64,000 nt of DNA from Amoebophrya sp. A120 (Eukaryota; Sar; Dinophyceae; Syndiniales; Amoebophryaceae), in assembly GCA_905178155.1 (NCBI GenBank), contig CAJINV010000006.1, positions 2,520,658 through 2,584,657 on the forward strand. Reading direction: 5' to 3'. Positions 33,901-44,092 of the stretch are shown here, one piece after another. Position numbers and translations under genes: made by a program. The stretch's first letter is position 1. Each line of letters begins with the position of its first letter. The notes beneath the pieces were generated by a model, which was not told the DNA's origin, did not search any database, and saw only the letters and a list, made by a program, of their open reading frames with translations.

Positions 33901-36900
33901 CATTTAAATTTATACATTGCTCCTCACTTTTTGACTTCTAGTTTTACATGGCAAACCTCCGTGATTGCCTAGTCGTGTTTTTCCGTGTGATACTCCTGAA
34001 ACATCGAATCCCGTTCCCAGACGAGCAAAAGTGGAACCGACTTCAAGGCAGAGCTGCGCTGCGGTTGGCTCACATCAAGCGCAGATGTTTTTGCACTGGT
34101 GGCTCCTAATATTGCAGTGCCTTTATTTTCGTGCTGGTCCTTCACCATTTTTTCCGCCGCAACCGTGGCTATTTCCTCAAAAGAATCAACCTCGATGGAC
34201 CATCCACGCCCCTTCTTTATCCTGAGGGAAAACGTCGTCCCCAACCCTAGAGTCCTCATACATGGATAGGAATTTTGCTACACAAATCAACAAGTTTTGC
34301 GTCGTGTTGCGCATGGCATAAATAGACTGCTTTGTGTGCCGCGCATGACAAGTTCTACTCAGGGCTCGGAGTGTTAGACCGCTAGCGGCGCTTCGCCAGT
34401 GCAGCTGCATAAGAAGTCGATCAGCTACAGCTTCTCCTTCTCCTGGTTCTAGCATGACAACTTAAATGAATACAACAATACTAGCCACATGCTTCGCATT
34501 TACCTACGCATGAGGAACATAACTTTTGGCATGCAGACTAGCATGAAAAAGTATTCGGTCGTGCTGGGTGTCACGTTTTAATATTACACAGGATATTATT
34601 GTTCTGGCCTTGCTCCCCATCAGCTGCTCCCTCCAGTACAACTTCCTCTCCACCTACAAAGCCGGCGAGCAGCCCAGCCGCGCGCCCTTCCTTTAAAACG
34701 GCTTTTTGGTACTTTTTGACCAAAGAAAAATCTGCCGGGGCCGGGGAGGGCTGCTCCGAACAAGGGTCCTCTCCATGCTGGTGGAGGCGGTCAGAACCTT
34801 TTTGCACAACATTACTTCTACCCAAAAAACTGCCTTCAGAAGTCGTTCTCGTCGTTGCGGAAAATAGCAAATCACTACCGCCAGAAGCTTCGTGCACGTC
34901 GATGAAAGTTGTCAGGGGATTGCTCTGAGGTCGTGTCTCGTTACTTTCGGGGGGCATCATCTTTACGCGAGAATAATAGTCGGTCACCGTCCTATATGCA
35001 CTGCAAAAATGTCTGGGCCTGGAACAAGGTTGGAACTTGTAATGCTAGCTCTACATTCCTGGGAAATCTGTAATGCATAACCAACAAAAGTCAGAGCCTC
35101 TTTTGTCATGCAAAAACGCAGTCTCTCATGCAGATTGCCTAAGAGAGAGCGTTTTGAGAGGTTGTCATGCTGGACTGTATTCGGAAGTGTTTTCATCATG
35201 CACATTTTAGCATCACAAGTTTCCAGACCCAGACACGCTTGCACTGGATATCCTAGTGGCGAGCGGAATCAGGGAACTGGAGCCGGCGGAGAGGTCGATG
35301 ACAAAGGAAAAGTATCCTGTGCAAAAGTATCGCACTCGTAGTAATCGCAGGAATGCATTACAAATCTCTTTCTTAAGGCAAACCTGCATTACAAATTTTA
35401 TTTCTAATGCTGAGGAAATTTGTCATGCGATTTATTCTAGTACGATGCTTTTGCATTTCATAAAAAACCGTAGGGCGTGTGCTGGTCTGACTTGGTGTAG
35501 CCCTCCCCCCCAACTCCACGCATCCCAGTAGCGACCCGCTTGCGCCGGTACAGCAAAAATTCGTGATTACCGCCTATGGTCGGCACGTTCCCCGTTTCGA
35601 GCATATTTCGGATCTTCAGGTATCCAAGAAAAAACCTGTGTAAGTGTAACCTTGTAGGAAGAGCAGCATCACAACTTCGTTTCTTTTGCATTACAGGAAA
35701 AACCTGTCATGCGCAGCTAGTACGTGGAAACACGTATGATAGTAGCCTATGACGGACTTCCTGCATGACAAGTATAACTGCTTTGCATTTTCTGCATCAC
35801 AGATTTACACTTACACAGTTTTTTTCTTGCATATCAGGTCAAAAAACTTCAGTCTGTTCAGCTCGCTGGCCCCGTAAATGACCGGCGGAATTTTATTTAC
35901 GTCCCAACGATTTTTAACACAATGGCGGAGTTGCTCTCGGTACCAAGTCTGTAATGCCGGCTGGCATTGGTTGTTGACCAGATTGTTCGTCTTCGTCAGC
36001 ACATTATTTGGGAACTGCAGCGTTCTACTTGTCGTGCTATTCTTTATCTTGTTTTCGTTTTCCCTCTCAAGATGATTATAAACGACCCTGCTAGGCGCGA
36101 AGAGCAAACTCAGCAGCGCGTAACGGACATCTTCTTCGGTTGTGATGGTACATGTTTTACTATTTCCGCCATTCGCACCCCGTTCGGCGCCGCCTCCCAG
36201 AATTTCATACCGCAAACCTGCGGTGCGCAAAACCGCACGCAGCAGCTGCCCCTCTTGCGTGAGCAGTGAGGAGGAGGTCGCGGGCGTGTTGATTCCGGAT
36301 TGGCGAATGTTGTTGCGCTTCAAATGGCAGGCGTTTAGCAACGCGGCCAACTCGCGATCTAGGTCCGGGAAGGAAACTTGTACTGCGCAGCTGACCACAC
36401 TACTTTCATTCCCTGTCCACCTCGCGCTGTCCGCTCCACTTCTCGCCGATGTGGTGTAGTCTGGAGTAATATCGCCTTGGCGCTCCTGCTGTCGAATTTG
36501 AATTCTTATCTTTTCCTCTATTTCAACTTCATCTTGCAGCAGCTTTTCGTCATCGCTGTAGGCACCACCAGCACCGAAATCCAAATCGTCCACGCGATCG
36601 GTACTACCGTCTCCAGGAGAAGTTGTCCGGCCGAAAACGCGCTTCAGGCAGTCGCAGAGACGAGCGACGAGGTTTCTACTTCCGGGTCCTTCAAGGTGCC
36701 TCCCCTGGAGGTCTTGCGACATAAAAATGTCTCCTTCAAACAAGATGCTGTCTGCCCCCGTGGAGCGCGCAAAGCCGGCGGTGGGAGTGGTAACCGCACT
36801 TCTTGGTGCTGCAAAGAGGGCCTGATGCGCCGCCTGCTCTCGCCTCAGAATTGCTTGGCAGGTCAACCGCACCCGTTTTTCCCCCTCCGATCCTGGGAGG

Positions 36901-36941
36901 AGGGGAGGGACCGAAGCAGAAATTCCTACAGACGCCATCAT
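30920..36941 (-). CDS. 999-aa protein of unknown function with one likely membrane helix
   Basis: Removing ten introners and two GT-AG introns (33696-33802, 31652-31862) leaves exactly 1,000 codons including stop, and every junction keeps phase. The first exon (1,108 bases) encodes a mostly polar region with an acidic helix (KLLQDEVEIEEKIRIQIRQQ). The middle has a conserved-looking block from YREQLRHCVKNRWDVNKIPP through KFFDLKIRNMLETG to SDQHTPYGFSFVIDLSAG, then GWSIEVDSFEEIATVAAEK and IGVFAEKINRLFDTFPTSV. Near the C-terminus lies a hydrophobic helix (GYLLWVVSVFWFLRIRI) followed by a Ser-rich tail. I recognise no family. The stop at 30920 follows the last introner by 75 bases. Confidence 0.75.
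30995..31311. mobile_element. Introner, family F
   Basis: 317 bp; ATCTT/ACCTT flanks (4/5). In the 999-aa gene. Interior nearly identical to 39838-40158. Confidence 0.9.
31652..31862 (-). other. GT-AG intron of the 999-aa gene
   Basis: On the minus strand it runs ACTAA|GTACGTAC to ACTTAG|TCATG and joins EKLIMNGF in frame. 211 bp; it contains a TTGTCATGCT word. Confidence 0.85.
31960..32222. mobile_element. Introner, family A
   Basis: 263 bp; repeat AACTG. In the 999-aa gene. Confidence 0.92.
32298..32627. mobile_element. Introner, family A, long variant
   Basis: 330 bp; TATGCACTGCAAATAT and TATGAACTGCAAATAT ends, but flanks CGCAA/TCACC do not match well. In the 999-aa gene; an in-frame join exists. 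Confidence 0.75.
32693..33022. mobile_element. Introner, family G
   Basis: 330 bp; CAGAG/CAGAA flanks (4/5). In the 999-aa gene. Confidence 0.9.
33283..33604. mobile_element. Introner, family F
   Basis: 322 bp; repeat CTAGC. In the 999-aa gene. Confidence 0.92.
33696..33802 (-). other. GT-AG intron of the 999-aa gene
   Basis: On the minus strand it runs CTTTTTTT|GTAGG to TTTTCAG|TGTGAT and joins EAFFCDTRIG in frame. 107 bp, with no introner motif noticed. Confidence 0.85.
33898..33992. mobile_element. Short introner or deletion relic
   Basis: 95 bp; repeat CTCCT on both sides; the right end TATCACACGGAAAAAC is intact while the other end (GCTCATTTAAATT) has lost the TAT start. In the 999-aa gene; removal gives FQENYYTTKAH in frame. 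Confidence 0.7.
34218..34595. mobile_element. Introner, family C, degenerate and longest
   Basis: 378 bp; TTCTT/TTATT flanks (4/5); TATCCTGAGGGAAAACG end with the GTCCCC block. In the 999-aa gene. Confidence 0.82.
34995..35250. mobile_element. Introner, family A
   Basis: 256 bp; repeat TCCTA. In the 999-aa gene. Interior closely resembles 24919-25171. Confidence 0.92.
35313..35462. mobile_element. Introner, family B
   Basis: 150 bp; AAAAG/AAAAA flanks (4/5). In the 999-aa gene. Confidence 0.9.
35621..35833. mobile_element. Introner, family D variant
   Basis: 213 bp; repeat TCAGG; ends TATCCAAGAAAAAACC and TATGCAAGAAAAAAAC. In the 999-aa gene. Confidence 0.9.
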
Positions 36942-38121
36942 AAACTTCAGTTCTGATGCTTGTGCAGCCGCAGAGGGAAAATCAGATCACCGGGGTTCCA
37001 AATTCTCAAAGCGAATGCGAATCCGAAGTGTACAATCCGGATAGTCGAGTCGGCTTATCGCTTATCAGACTACAGGATAGCGGGACGCATATTAATCCGC
37101 GCGTGACGCTAGTTTACTATACAAATGTGCGCTTCACGAGTCGTCCTGTGCAGCTTCGAGCTAATACTACTGCACAACGAGTCAATTAATCTGCAGGGTC
37201 AGCGAGGAAAGTTGATCCTGATGAACCAGTTGAGCACAGGGGAGAAAGTGAAAGAAAAAGCTCGGAGAACGGGAACAAGCCGAATGAATTTCTGACCTTG
37301 TGGATATTAAGCTAGCTCTGTGTAAAGAAACCGACCTCAATTTGTTCCATACATTCGGGCTCAACATAAGCAAGTAAAAACGCGCTCTGCAACAATCAAA
37401 GACCGAAACTGGACGAGTCGCCCTGATTTCTTTCACAAATAACCGAATTTTGATCATGTTTTCCTGACGTGAATAAAAATGTCCACTTACAGAAACCCTC
37501 CTCGTGGTTTCCCGCGACCTGCTTCATCCACCTTCAAGAGTCTTTTGCCATACCGCTCCTACTCCATCCGCCCGAACTGAAAGCTTGCAGAAAAACCCTC
37601 CCAGTGCTGCGGGAGGATGACCGATAGAAAAGTTGAGGGCTTCTTCTCCATGCTGCCCGTGCACGATCCCGCACTTGCGCAACTACGTACCTACCAAGTG
37701 GCCGATGATTGATAACGCAAGATGACGGGGCGGATCAGGCCTCCGCTTCTTGTCCACAAAAATGCAACACAGAAAGGAAACCGATGAGACCACGAAGTAA
37801 GTAGGGGACACTTGGGGAACACTGTTACAAGCCGATGGAGAGGCAGTGCTGCTGACTATATCCATTGACTACACCGCCCTAGTGTGAGGCGGTCGGAAAT
37901 TTGACTTGCGACGTATATACTACATTTGCTATCTTCAGTCCGGCACAACTTGGTATTGTTAACAAGTTGGTGTAGGCGATCACGATAATCTTTATTTTGC
38001 GGAAGCGGAAGAGGTGAATGTTCAAGTGCATTAAACAAGAAACGTTCAACCGAATTGTAAGAAACCTTTTATCGTTATCATTCCTGAGGCTGAGATAAAA
38101 CTCCGCTCCCCCCCTCGCATT
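36942..38121. other. Intergenic region
   Basis: Between the 999-aa gene start and the 208-aa gene stop. No introner and no supported gene; short frames on both strands only. Confidence 0.5.
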
Positions 38122-38748
38122 TCACATCATGCTACTGGGGGGCGGTGGGTTGGGGTAGTTGAAAGAGTACGGTGGCGCTGAGGGCGGTACCTCCCCGAAC
38201 ACGTTCGCGGTCGGCACCCCAACCGGCTCTCCCGTGTAACCAAGCGTCTCGGCAACCACCGCAGCCGCTGCCTGGTCCTTCATCATCTGCTGGTTGTTCG
38301 CCATCGCACTGGCTTGCTTCGCAACCGCCGCGTACTTCGCGGCTTCCGAGGCCGCGCGCTTGACTGCCGCCGTGGAGGAGCGAACCTGGTCAAAAGCCTC
38401 CCGTGCGTACTTGGCCCACTGCATGGCTGCGGCGGCTGGCGGTTCCGGCAGAATGCCGATCCCGGTTCTTGGAATGTCCACGTTCACGTCGACTCTGGAC
38501 CGGGAGGTCCCGCTGAAGGATGTGCTAAGTCTCCTGCCAGTATTCTTCGTCAGGTGCAGCAAATTACAATGTTGACTAGCGCGAGTTGTACTAGGGTTTG
38601 AAGTTCGGGTCTTTTTCGTCGTAGTTGTAAGCTCAGAAAAAATGTTGTGGCCGTACGGATCGTGATCCTGTTCCGTGCTGGTAAAAACGCCGTCGTTGCC
38701 GTCGCCCAGGAGTTTTCCACCGTGCTGCAGAAACGACGCGGCCCTCAT
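38122..38748 (-). CDS. Ala-rich helical protein, 208 aa, intronless
   Basis: A single open frame from MRAASFLQHGG to a Pro-rich end (NYPNPPPPSSMM). Residues about 105-170 form one long Ala-rich helix (AMQWAKYAREAFDQVRSS, AASEAAKYAAVAKQASAM). The composition, the W near the helix start and the size resemble proteins at 39792-41356, 44093-45435 and 47280-48703, so I take them as one local family. Function unknown. This copy has no introner, unlike the others. Confidence 0.65.
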   Translation of the reverse strand: MRAASFLQHGGKLLGDGNDGVFTSTEQDHDPYGHNIFSELTTTTKKTRTSNPSTTRASQHCNLLHLTKNTGRRLSTSFSGTSRSRVDVNVDIPRTGIGILPEPPAAAAMQWAKYAREAFDQVRSSTAAVKRAASEAAKYAAVAKQASAMANNQQMMKDQAAAAVVAETLGYTGEPVGVPTANVFGEVPPSAPPYSFNYPNPPPPSSMM

Positions 38749-39791
38749 TGCTCCTCTGCGTCTGCCCGAATCGGTATTACAAATTCACTTCAATGACTGT
38801 ATGACCACAGGAACAGGAGGCACAAGAAGGATATAGTCGAGATTTCTTAGTTTACCCTTACCTGATCATCTTGTCGAAACACATAGCACAAGCCATTGGA
38901 TATCATCATATTAAGTTCAAAAAAACGCGTCTGGACTACGTCCTACTATCGCTACGATTCATGTTTAAAAATCTCCCGTTTCTTCTCCGGAAGCTGATTC
39001 AAGAAGTCGTGGCTTCAGCCCGGTTGTGTACATATTGTTCTTGTTCGTCCGTACGGGACACGTAATTATACCTCGCGCAAGAAGAAGTAGAACCGCTTCA
39101 GTTCAATTAGATTCGATCTCTCCTCCATCACAGACGAACGACGACCGCTCCTGCATATTGAAAGACGCTACGAAATAAAAAAAGACCACGAGGCGTCGTT
39201 GCTGAGTAGTTTCTCAATCTCGAAAGCCAAAGCCTCTCGTCGTGCTTTTATTTTTCCTCTCGGGAGGACGGGATGAAGGCCCCGAAAGTACAACTTTCGC
39301 CCTTGCAGATCGACTCTCGCTTGCTCTTCATTTTCACTTTGCACGAACTCCAAATTTGGAATGAAACCACCTGTCCGAAGCAAAACCACTGCTTTATTTT
39401 TAGTATTGGCAGAGGACGAGAGAACCTCCAGATGCTGTTGAATGAATCTGTTGGCGAAAATAAAGTAAAGCGTCCCCGCGCAGGCGCATTCCCCCGCTCG
39501 TATAAGTAACGCGTCGGTCGGCGGGGGCGCATATTAGTGTCAGCTCAGCAACGAATTTCCGAAATTTGTAGCAAGTGCCTCAGCCCCTTGTAGAAGTGGG
39601 CAACTACATCGTGTTTCAAACAAATGACACAACGATAGAGACATACAGAGACGACGACGAGGCGAAGTATTGTTCCAAGGATGAAGATTCTGCTCTGCTG
39701 CGATCGACGGTCGTCATCAAGTCTGCTCAATTAGTTTACAGCAAAACAGTTTATAATTTTTCACGCGTTGTAGTTGCAAACATTCCTTTAT
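38749..39791. other. Intergenic region
   Basis: No introner and no recognisable gene. A plus-strand frame (39575-39934) runs into an introner of the neighbouring gene and is probably chance. Confidence 0.5.
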
Positions 39792-41356
39792 CTAAAGCTG
39801 AAAATTGCTTGGCATCACAACTGGGTAGTTCCGTGCGTATCAAAGTGAAAAAAGCCCCCACCCCATATCGGAAACGGAAGATGCGCGAATTTGTGATGCT
39901 GTATTTGAGTACACAAATCGACTTGTATTGCTAGAAGGCCAAGAGACGAAGCTGCGGCCTAAATTGCAGGTAATCTGTTATGCTGTTTCCCACTTCCAGT
40001 TGCCTCCTGTCATCCTGGAGCTGCAAGGCTTTCCCACGCTAGACAGCACTACAGTCCGCATCTTTTGCCTTCTAGCATCACAAAGCTGATTTGTGACCAC
40101 AAATCTGCATCACAGACTTCCGCTTTGATATGGGGAGGGGGGATTTTTCCTTATGATAGCGCGTATCCCTGCTTCATAGCCACGGTGGCCGTCGCCGCCT
40201 CCTGCGCACTGTGGGCGTGTCAACTGCAACTATGTCTGGGTCTGGAACAAAGCAACTTGTCATGCTAAATCTGAATGATGTAAAAATCCGTGTTGCATCC
40301 TTACCAAAAGCTGTCCACTTTTGACCTAATCGCGAGGCAGTTTCTCATGCAGGATAGGCATGATGGAGCCCTCACAGAATCTGTCATGCTATGTCCTACA
40401 TGCCAGACCTCATGGGTCACGGAAAACCTGCATGACAAGTCTAGCACTCTTCCAGACCCAGACACTTTTGCATTTGATAGGGCCGACACCTGCGCCATCG
40501 TCGCGGCACTGGTCGCGGCTAGCAAGGCGTCGTGCGCCTGCTTTACTTTCTCCTCTCCCCGTAAGTAAGCCGCGTAGGCCGCCCGCGCGGAAGCCGCGGC
40601 TTGGTCCGCGATCTGCTGCGGGTTCGAAGCCTCCTCGGACGTGAGAAAAGAACTGGCCGTTCTGCTGGATCGTCCTGTATGCCTCGCTCAGGTGTTACAA
40701 TCTCAAATCGCTTACCATAGAGCGGTCTGGATTTGGTCTTGCATCGAGAGCATGAGGAACATCTATTCGAGCCTTGCGCTTTTCGCAATACAAATTTTTC
40801 CAGATCCTCGGTGTGTTTGGCACTAGTTTCTGAACTTGTCATACGTACCCGACTGCACCTCATCAAAAACCTTTGCACCGTCGCCGCAAGCAGCTTCGAA
40901 CGCAGGAGATCTAGTCATGCGCAACATTCTTGTGACAAGAGGCAGGACCACGCACTTCTTGCATCACAGAACTCCATATTCTATAGTAACCGATTTGAGA
41001 TTGTAAGACCCGCACAAGGCATATCCTGGTCGGGACAGTTCTTGAGGACAGGGATGTCGTGGAAGCGCGTCGAAAAAATTTTTCGAGCCTCCTGGCGATG
41101 CTGCGCTAAAAAACGGTGAAAAAGCTGGAGTTCTTGCCGTAGTTTCCGAGAGCTTCTGGTCGTGTATCCTCTTCGCCACAGAAGTCCTCCCGGATGACAG
41201 TGTACTCGTATTTGGCAACATCCCGGCAACATCCGAAGACGGTGCGAAAAAGCACGTTGACGCGGCAGGTGTTGCTATTCTAGTGGAGTTTTCTGCGGGA
41301 TGAACGGCCGCAGCAAGGGCGTCGCCATCTAGCACACGACCGTAGTTGAGGACCAT
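39792..41356 (-). CDS. Ala-rich helical protein, 206 aa
   Basis: Three introners (40678-41023, 40218-40479, 39838-40158) removed by the 5-bp rule leave 207 codons including stop. The first 110 residues are Ser/Thr/Ala-rich and may be disordered. Then comes a long Ala-rich helix (QQIADQAAASARAAYAAYLR, HDALLAATSAATMAQ) broken by two introners, and a short end ARNYPVVMPSNFQL. I chose the Met at 41356 because the frame upstream of it reads like untranslated AT-rich sequence. It belongs to the local Ala-rich family; function unknown. Confidence 0.7.
39838..40158. mobile_element. Introner, family F
   Basis: 321 bp; GTGCG/GCGCG flanks (4/5). In the 206-aa Ala-rich gene. Nearly identical to 30995-31311. 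Confidence 0.92.
40218..40479. mobile_element. Introner, family A
   Basis: 262 bp; GGGCG/GGGCC flanks (4/5); left end TGTCAACTGC (one change). In the 206-aa Ala-rich gene. Confidence 0.9.
40678..41023. mobile_element. Introner, singleton with long inverted repeats
   Basis: 346 bp; repeat TCCTG; both ends carry TTACAATCTCAAATCG in inverted orientation. In the 206-aa Ala-rich gene. Confidence 0.9.
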
Positions 41357-42016
41357 TTTATTGTTTTTATTCTGCTTTGAATAGATAATGCCACGACAAA
41401 AGTTTGTCGTTCGTGTGCTTTTAACTGCTATTTTTCTTTTCTGGAAAAAACACTTTGGAAACACTTTCTGGAAAAAAAACCTTGGAAAGACTGATCACCA
41501 TTCTCGGTAATAAAACTTCTTTATTCTTTTTCCGGTTGGTATGATGTGTTTTTCTTTGATGCGACGAAAGACTTCACTCCCGAGCGCTTGCAGCTCTTAA
41601 GCTATACAACGAGCTTTCTGGCATACAGAAGTCTTCTTCTATCTTCTCGTGTTCGCTCAGAAGCTGATCTCAAACAACGACACTCACGAAGATTTTGCTT
41701 CTTTTCACGAATCGAAGAAAGCATATAACCGCGAAATCCTCGCAGCAGCTAGCTGTTTTGGCTGTTCTTCATCTTTTCGTTCTCAACACAGCAGGTTACA
41801 CTTCTTTAAAATTCGCAACATTCTTCCTGATTGTTCTTCCTAGTACAACGTGGGGAAATTTTTACAAACGGTGCATTTTATCCTGCTCAGTGATTTTTCC
41901 GGTCGTGCTGGTGGATAAAAATCATCGTCACAGTCACGGTGCTTTTGTGTCGACGTTCAAAATAAAGCACGGTTATTTCTTCAGCAACGAACGACGTTTT
42001 CATCTTTTATCACAGC
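41357..42016. other. Intergenic region
   Basis: Between the 206-aa gene and the ENY2 stop. Nothing recognised. Confidence 0.5.
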
Positions 42017-43313
42017 TTAGTGCATATCAAATGCAAATCTGTCTGGGTCTGGAAGAGTGCATGTTTGTCATGCTTGTCTCGCATGACTCTTAAATCTGTC
42101 ACGCACGTTACCAAAGAGCCCAACTTTGCTGTCATGCGGAAACGCAGTTTGTCATGCAGAATAGGCAACAGCTAGAAGCTCAAAAGCTTGTCATGCTGGG
42201 CCAGCACTTGTGGCCTCTTCATGATACGCCAGCCAGCATCACAAGTTTCCAGACCCAGACATTTTTACAATCCATAGTGCAGTCCCTGCGCCTTCGCGAA
42301 ATCCCGCACCTTCTGCAGAACGTCCGCTTTCAGCGAGTCCGGCACGGTGGCCCGGCCCCGTGGTGCGTATGCATTGCAAATATGTCCGGGTGTGGCGGAA
42401 AAGATGTCATGCATATTTTGCATGCCCCATGATGCCTGTAATGCATGGCCTAGCATCACAACTTTTTAGCGGGCTTCATGATGGTGCCTCTCCCGCATGA
42501 GAAATGCCCTCTGCGCGTAGCGCAAATTTTTGGCCTCCTCTTGCTTGCCATGCAATACAGATTTTTTTAGAATCCCAGGACGGCATCACAAGTTGCAACC
42601 TTCGATAAGAACCCAGACAACATATTTGCATTGGATAGTGCGATCTCCGCGACAATGTCCTCAACGGAGATTTTTTCCGCAGCGGTATGGAATGGAAAAA
42701 AGCATCACATCACTCTAGCAGCACTTACAACGCATAGCATGACAAACTTTTTTTTGTAAGTTTAGCATGACAAACTCGACGTGCTGGTTGTGATCCACTC
42801 TGGCAGTACATCAATTCGTCATGCAGATTTTCGCATGACAGGCAATACTTCTGTATTGCAAATTTACATACACAGTGTGGTAGTGATGGCTTTTTGTTCC
42901 TCCCTCCCATACCCCTTCGTCTTGATGTACTCCACCGCATAGGACTTCAAGTCGTCCCGCCAGCCCGTCTATCGAATAGCAAAACTTATCGTACTATTTC
43001 AGGACTCGGTCAACATGGAAGAACTGCATGACAAATTGCTGTGCAAGGTGTTTATCTGCGCAGTGTCTTAGTACACGCTGTTTCCCACGCCTCGTAGACA
43101 CTCGGTTTGTCATGCAGAACTACTGCATGAAATCTAACCCCGTTTTTGCAAGTACGCATCACAAGATGAACAAGTACGAAAGTGCTACTTCGCCACATGG
43201 GATACGCTCTGCACCAGTCTCTCCGCGATGTAGTCGCGCAACCGCTTCGATTCGCCGGTCTGTTCCAACGCTTTGGAGAGCGTCGGCATCTGCTTGCCCG
43301 CTGGGTCAGACAT
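42017..43313 (-). CDS. ENY2: ENY2/Sus1, SAGA and TREX-2 subunit
   Basis: ENY2/Sus1 is a small all-helical protein shared by the SAGA deubiquitinase module and the TREX-2 mRNA export complex. Joining five short exons across four introners gives about 97 residues: EQTGESKRLRDYIAERLVQS, GWRDDLKSYAVEYIK, ISVEDIVAEIAPRGRATVP and DSLKADVLQKVRDFAKAQG, then LH and stop. These match the family's ETGE..RL, GW.D.LK, V.D.V.EI.P.GRA.VPDS and LLQ.IR pattern and normal length (~100). About three quarters of the gene is introner DNA. The last introner lies immediately before the stop codon: unspliced RNA would add only YGL and stop inside the element. The join at 42686-42911 is uncertain by one codon. Confidence 0.9.
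42025..42276. mobile_element. Introner, family A
   Basis: 252 bp; repeat GTGCA. It sits between the last sense codons and the stop of ENY2; reverse orientation of the 49690-type subfamily. Confidence 0.92.
42368..42637. mobile_element. Introner, family A
   Basis: 270 bp; repeat GTGCG. In ENY2, where the join gives VAEIAPRGRA. Confidence 0.92.
42686..42911. mobile_element. Introner, singleton
   Basis: 226 bp; ends TATGGAATGGAAAAAAGC and TATGGGAGGGAGGAAC with AAAAGC.ATCAC inside both; flanks AGCGG/CCCCT do not match. In ENY2. Confidence 0.75.
42970..43204. mobile_element. Introner, singleton
   Basis: 235 bp; CCGTC/CGCTC flanks (weak); CGTACT-type words near both ends. In ENY2, where the join gives LVQSGWRDD. 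Confidence 0.75.
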
Positions 43314-44092
43314 TATGATCTTTGGGGAGATTTGATGTGACAGTTAGTCCGCTTACAACAACTTATTTTTAATCTAACTTTTTGCTAAAATTATCCGTCT
43401 CCACAGTCTGAATGAGTCATATACTGCCCCCGAGGTGTAAAGTATACATGGATGTGTACTTTGTTTATTTGGCGCTCTATCATTTTCGCTCCAGACGAGG
43501 CCGCTCCAGAGACAGAGTTTGTACTATGTTTGTGGATAAAGCGATAAAAAACTATTGTATGTTCAGTACGACCGGCACTACTTGTAGAACTCACGCGAAA
43601 GAACAAGTCTATGACGGTGTTTGATGCCAGTCATCCACCTTCTCCCTTCCCTTCCTCTTCACTGTTCGCTCTTATTTCTGCGTCATAAAAGTACATTCGT
43701 AGACAACAGGTCTACTGGTTCATCTGTGATGTGTAAAATTCAGAATAGAAGCCGTTCGCTCCTATTAATCATCTTTCCATTTTCAGTCCAACTTGAATCT
43801 GCAGCTCATCACGATGAGCACTGTAACAATGTTTGACACAGAACAAGAATCAGAGAGCAAGCGCAGCTTTCGATTGCGTCCTAACACTGGTGTCTTCAAG
43901 CCCCCGCCCTGGGGGTTTCATCTTCGAAGATAATCAGTGGAAACCAGCCTGTTCCGCTGGAAAAATTGGACATATTGTATCAGCAACCACAGATTCCTGA
44001 AATCAAGCACCAGTTCAGCACGCAGTTCGCAGAGAAACCAACATCTTACACATTTTTAGGTCCGAAGAGTTGTAAATCACTTTCGCTTTCTT
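43314..44092. other. Intergenic region
   Basis: Upstream of ENY2. No introner and no recognisable gene. Confidence 0.5.

Noticed and set aside
39575-39934. Plus-strand frame of 119 codons
   Set aside because: Its end lies inside the family F introner and the rest is the 3' flank of the 206-aa gene.
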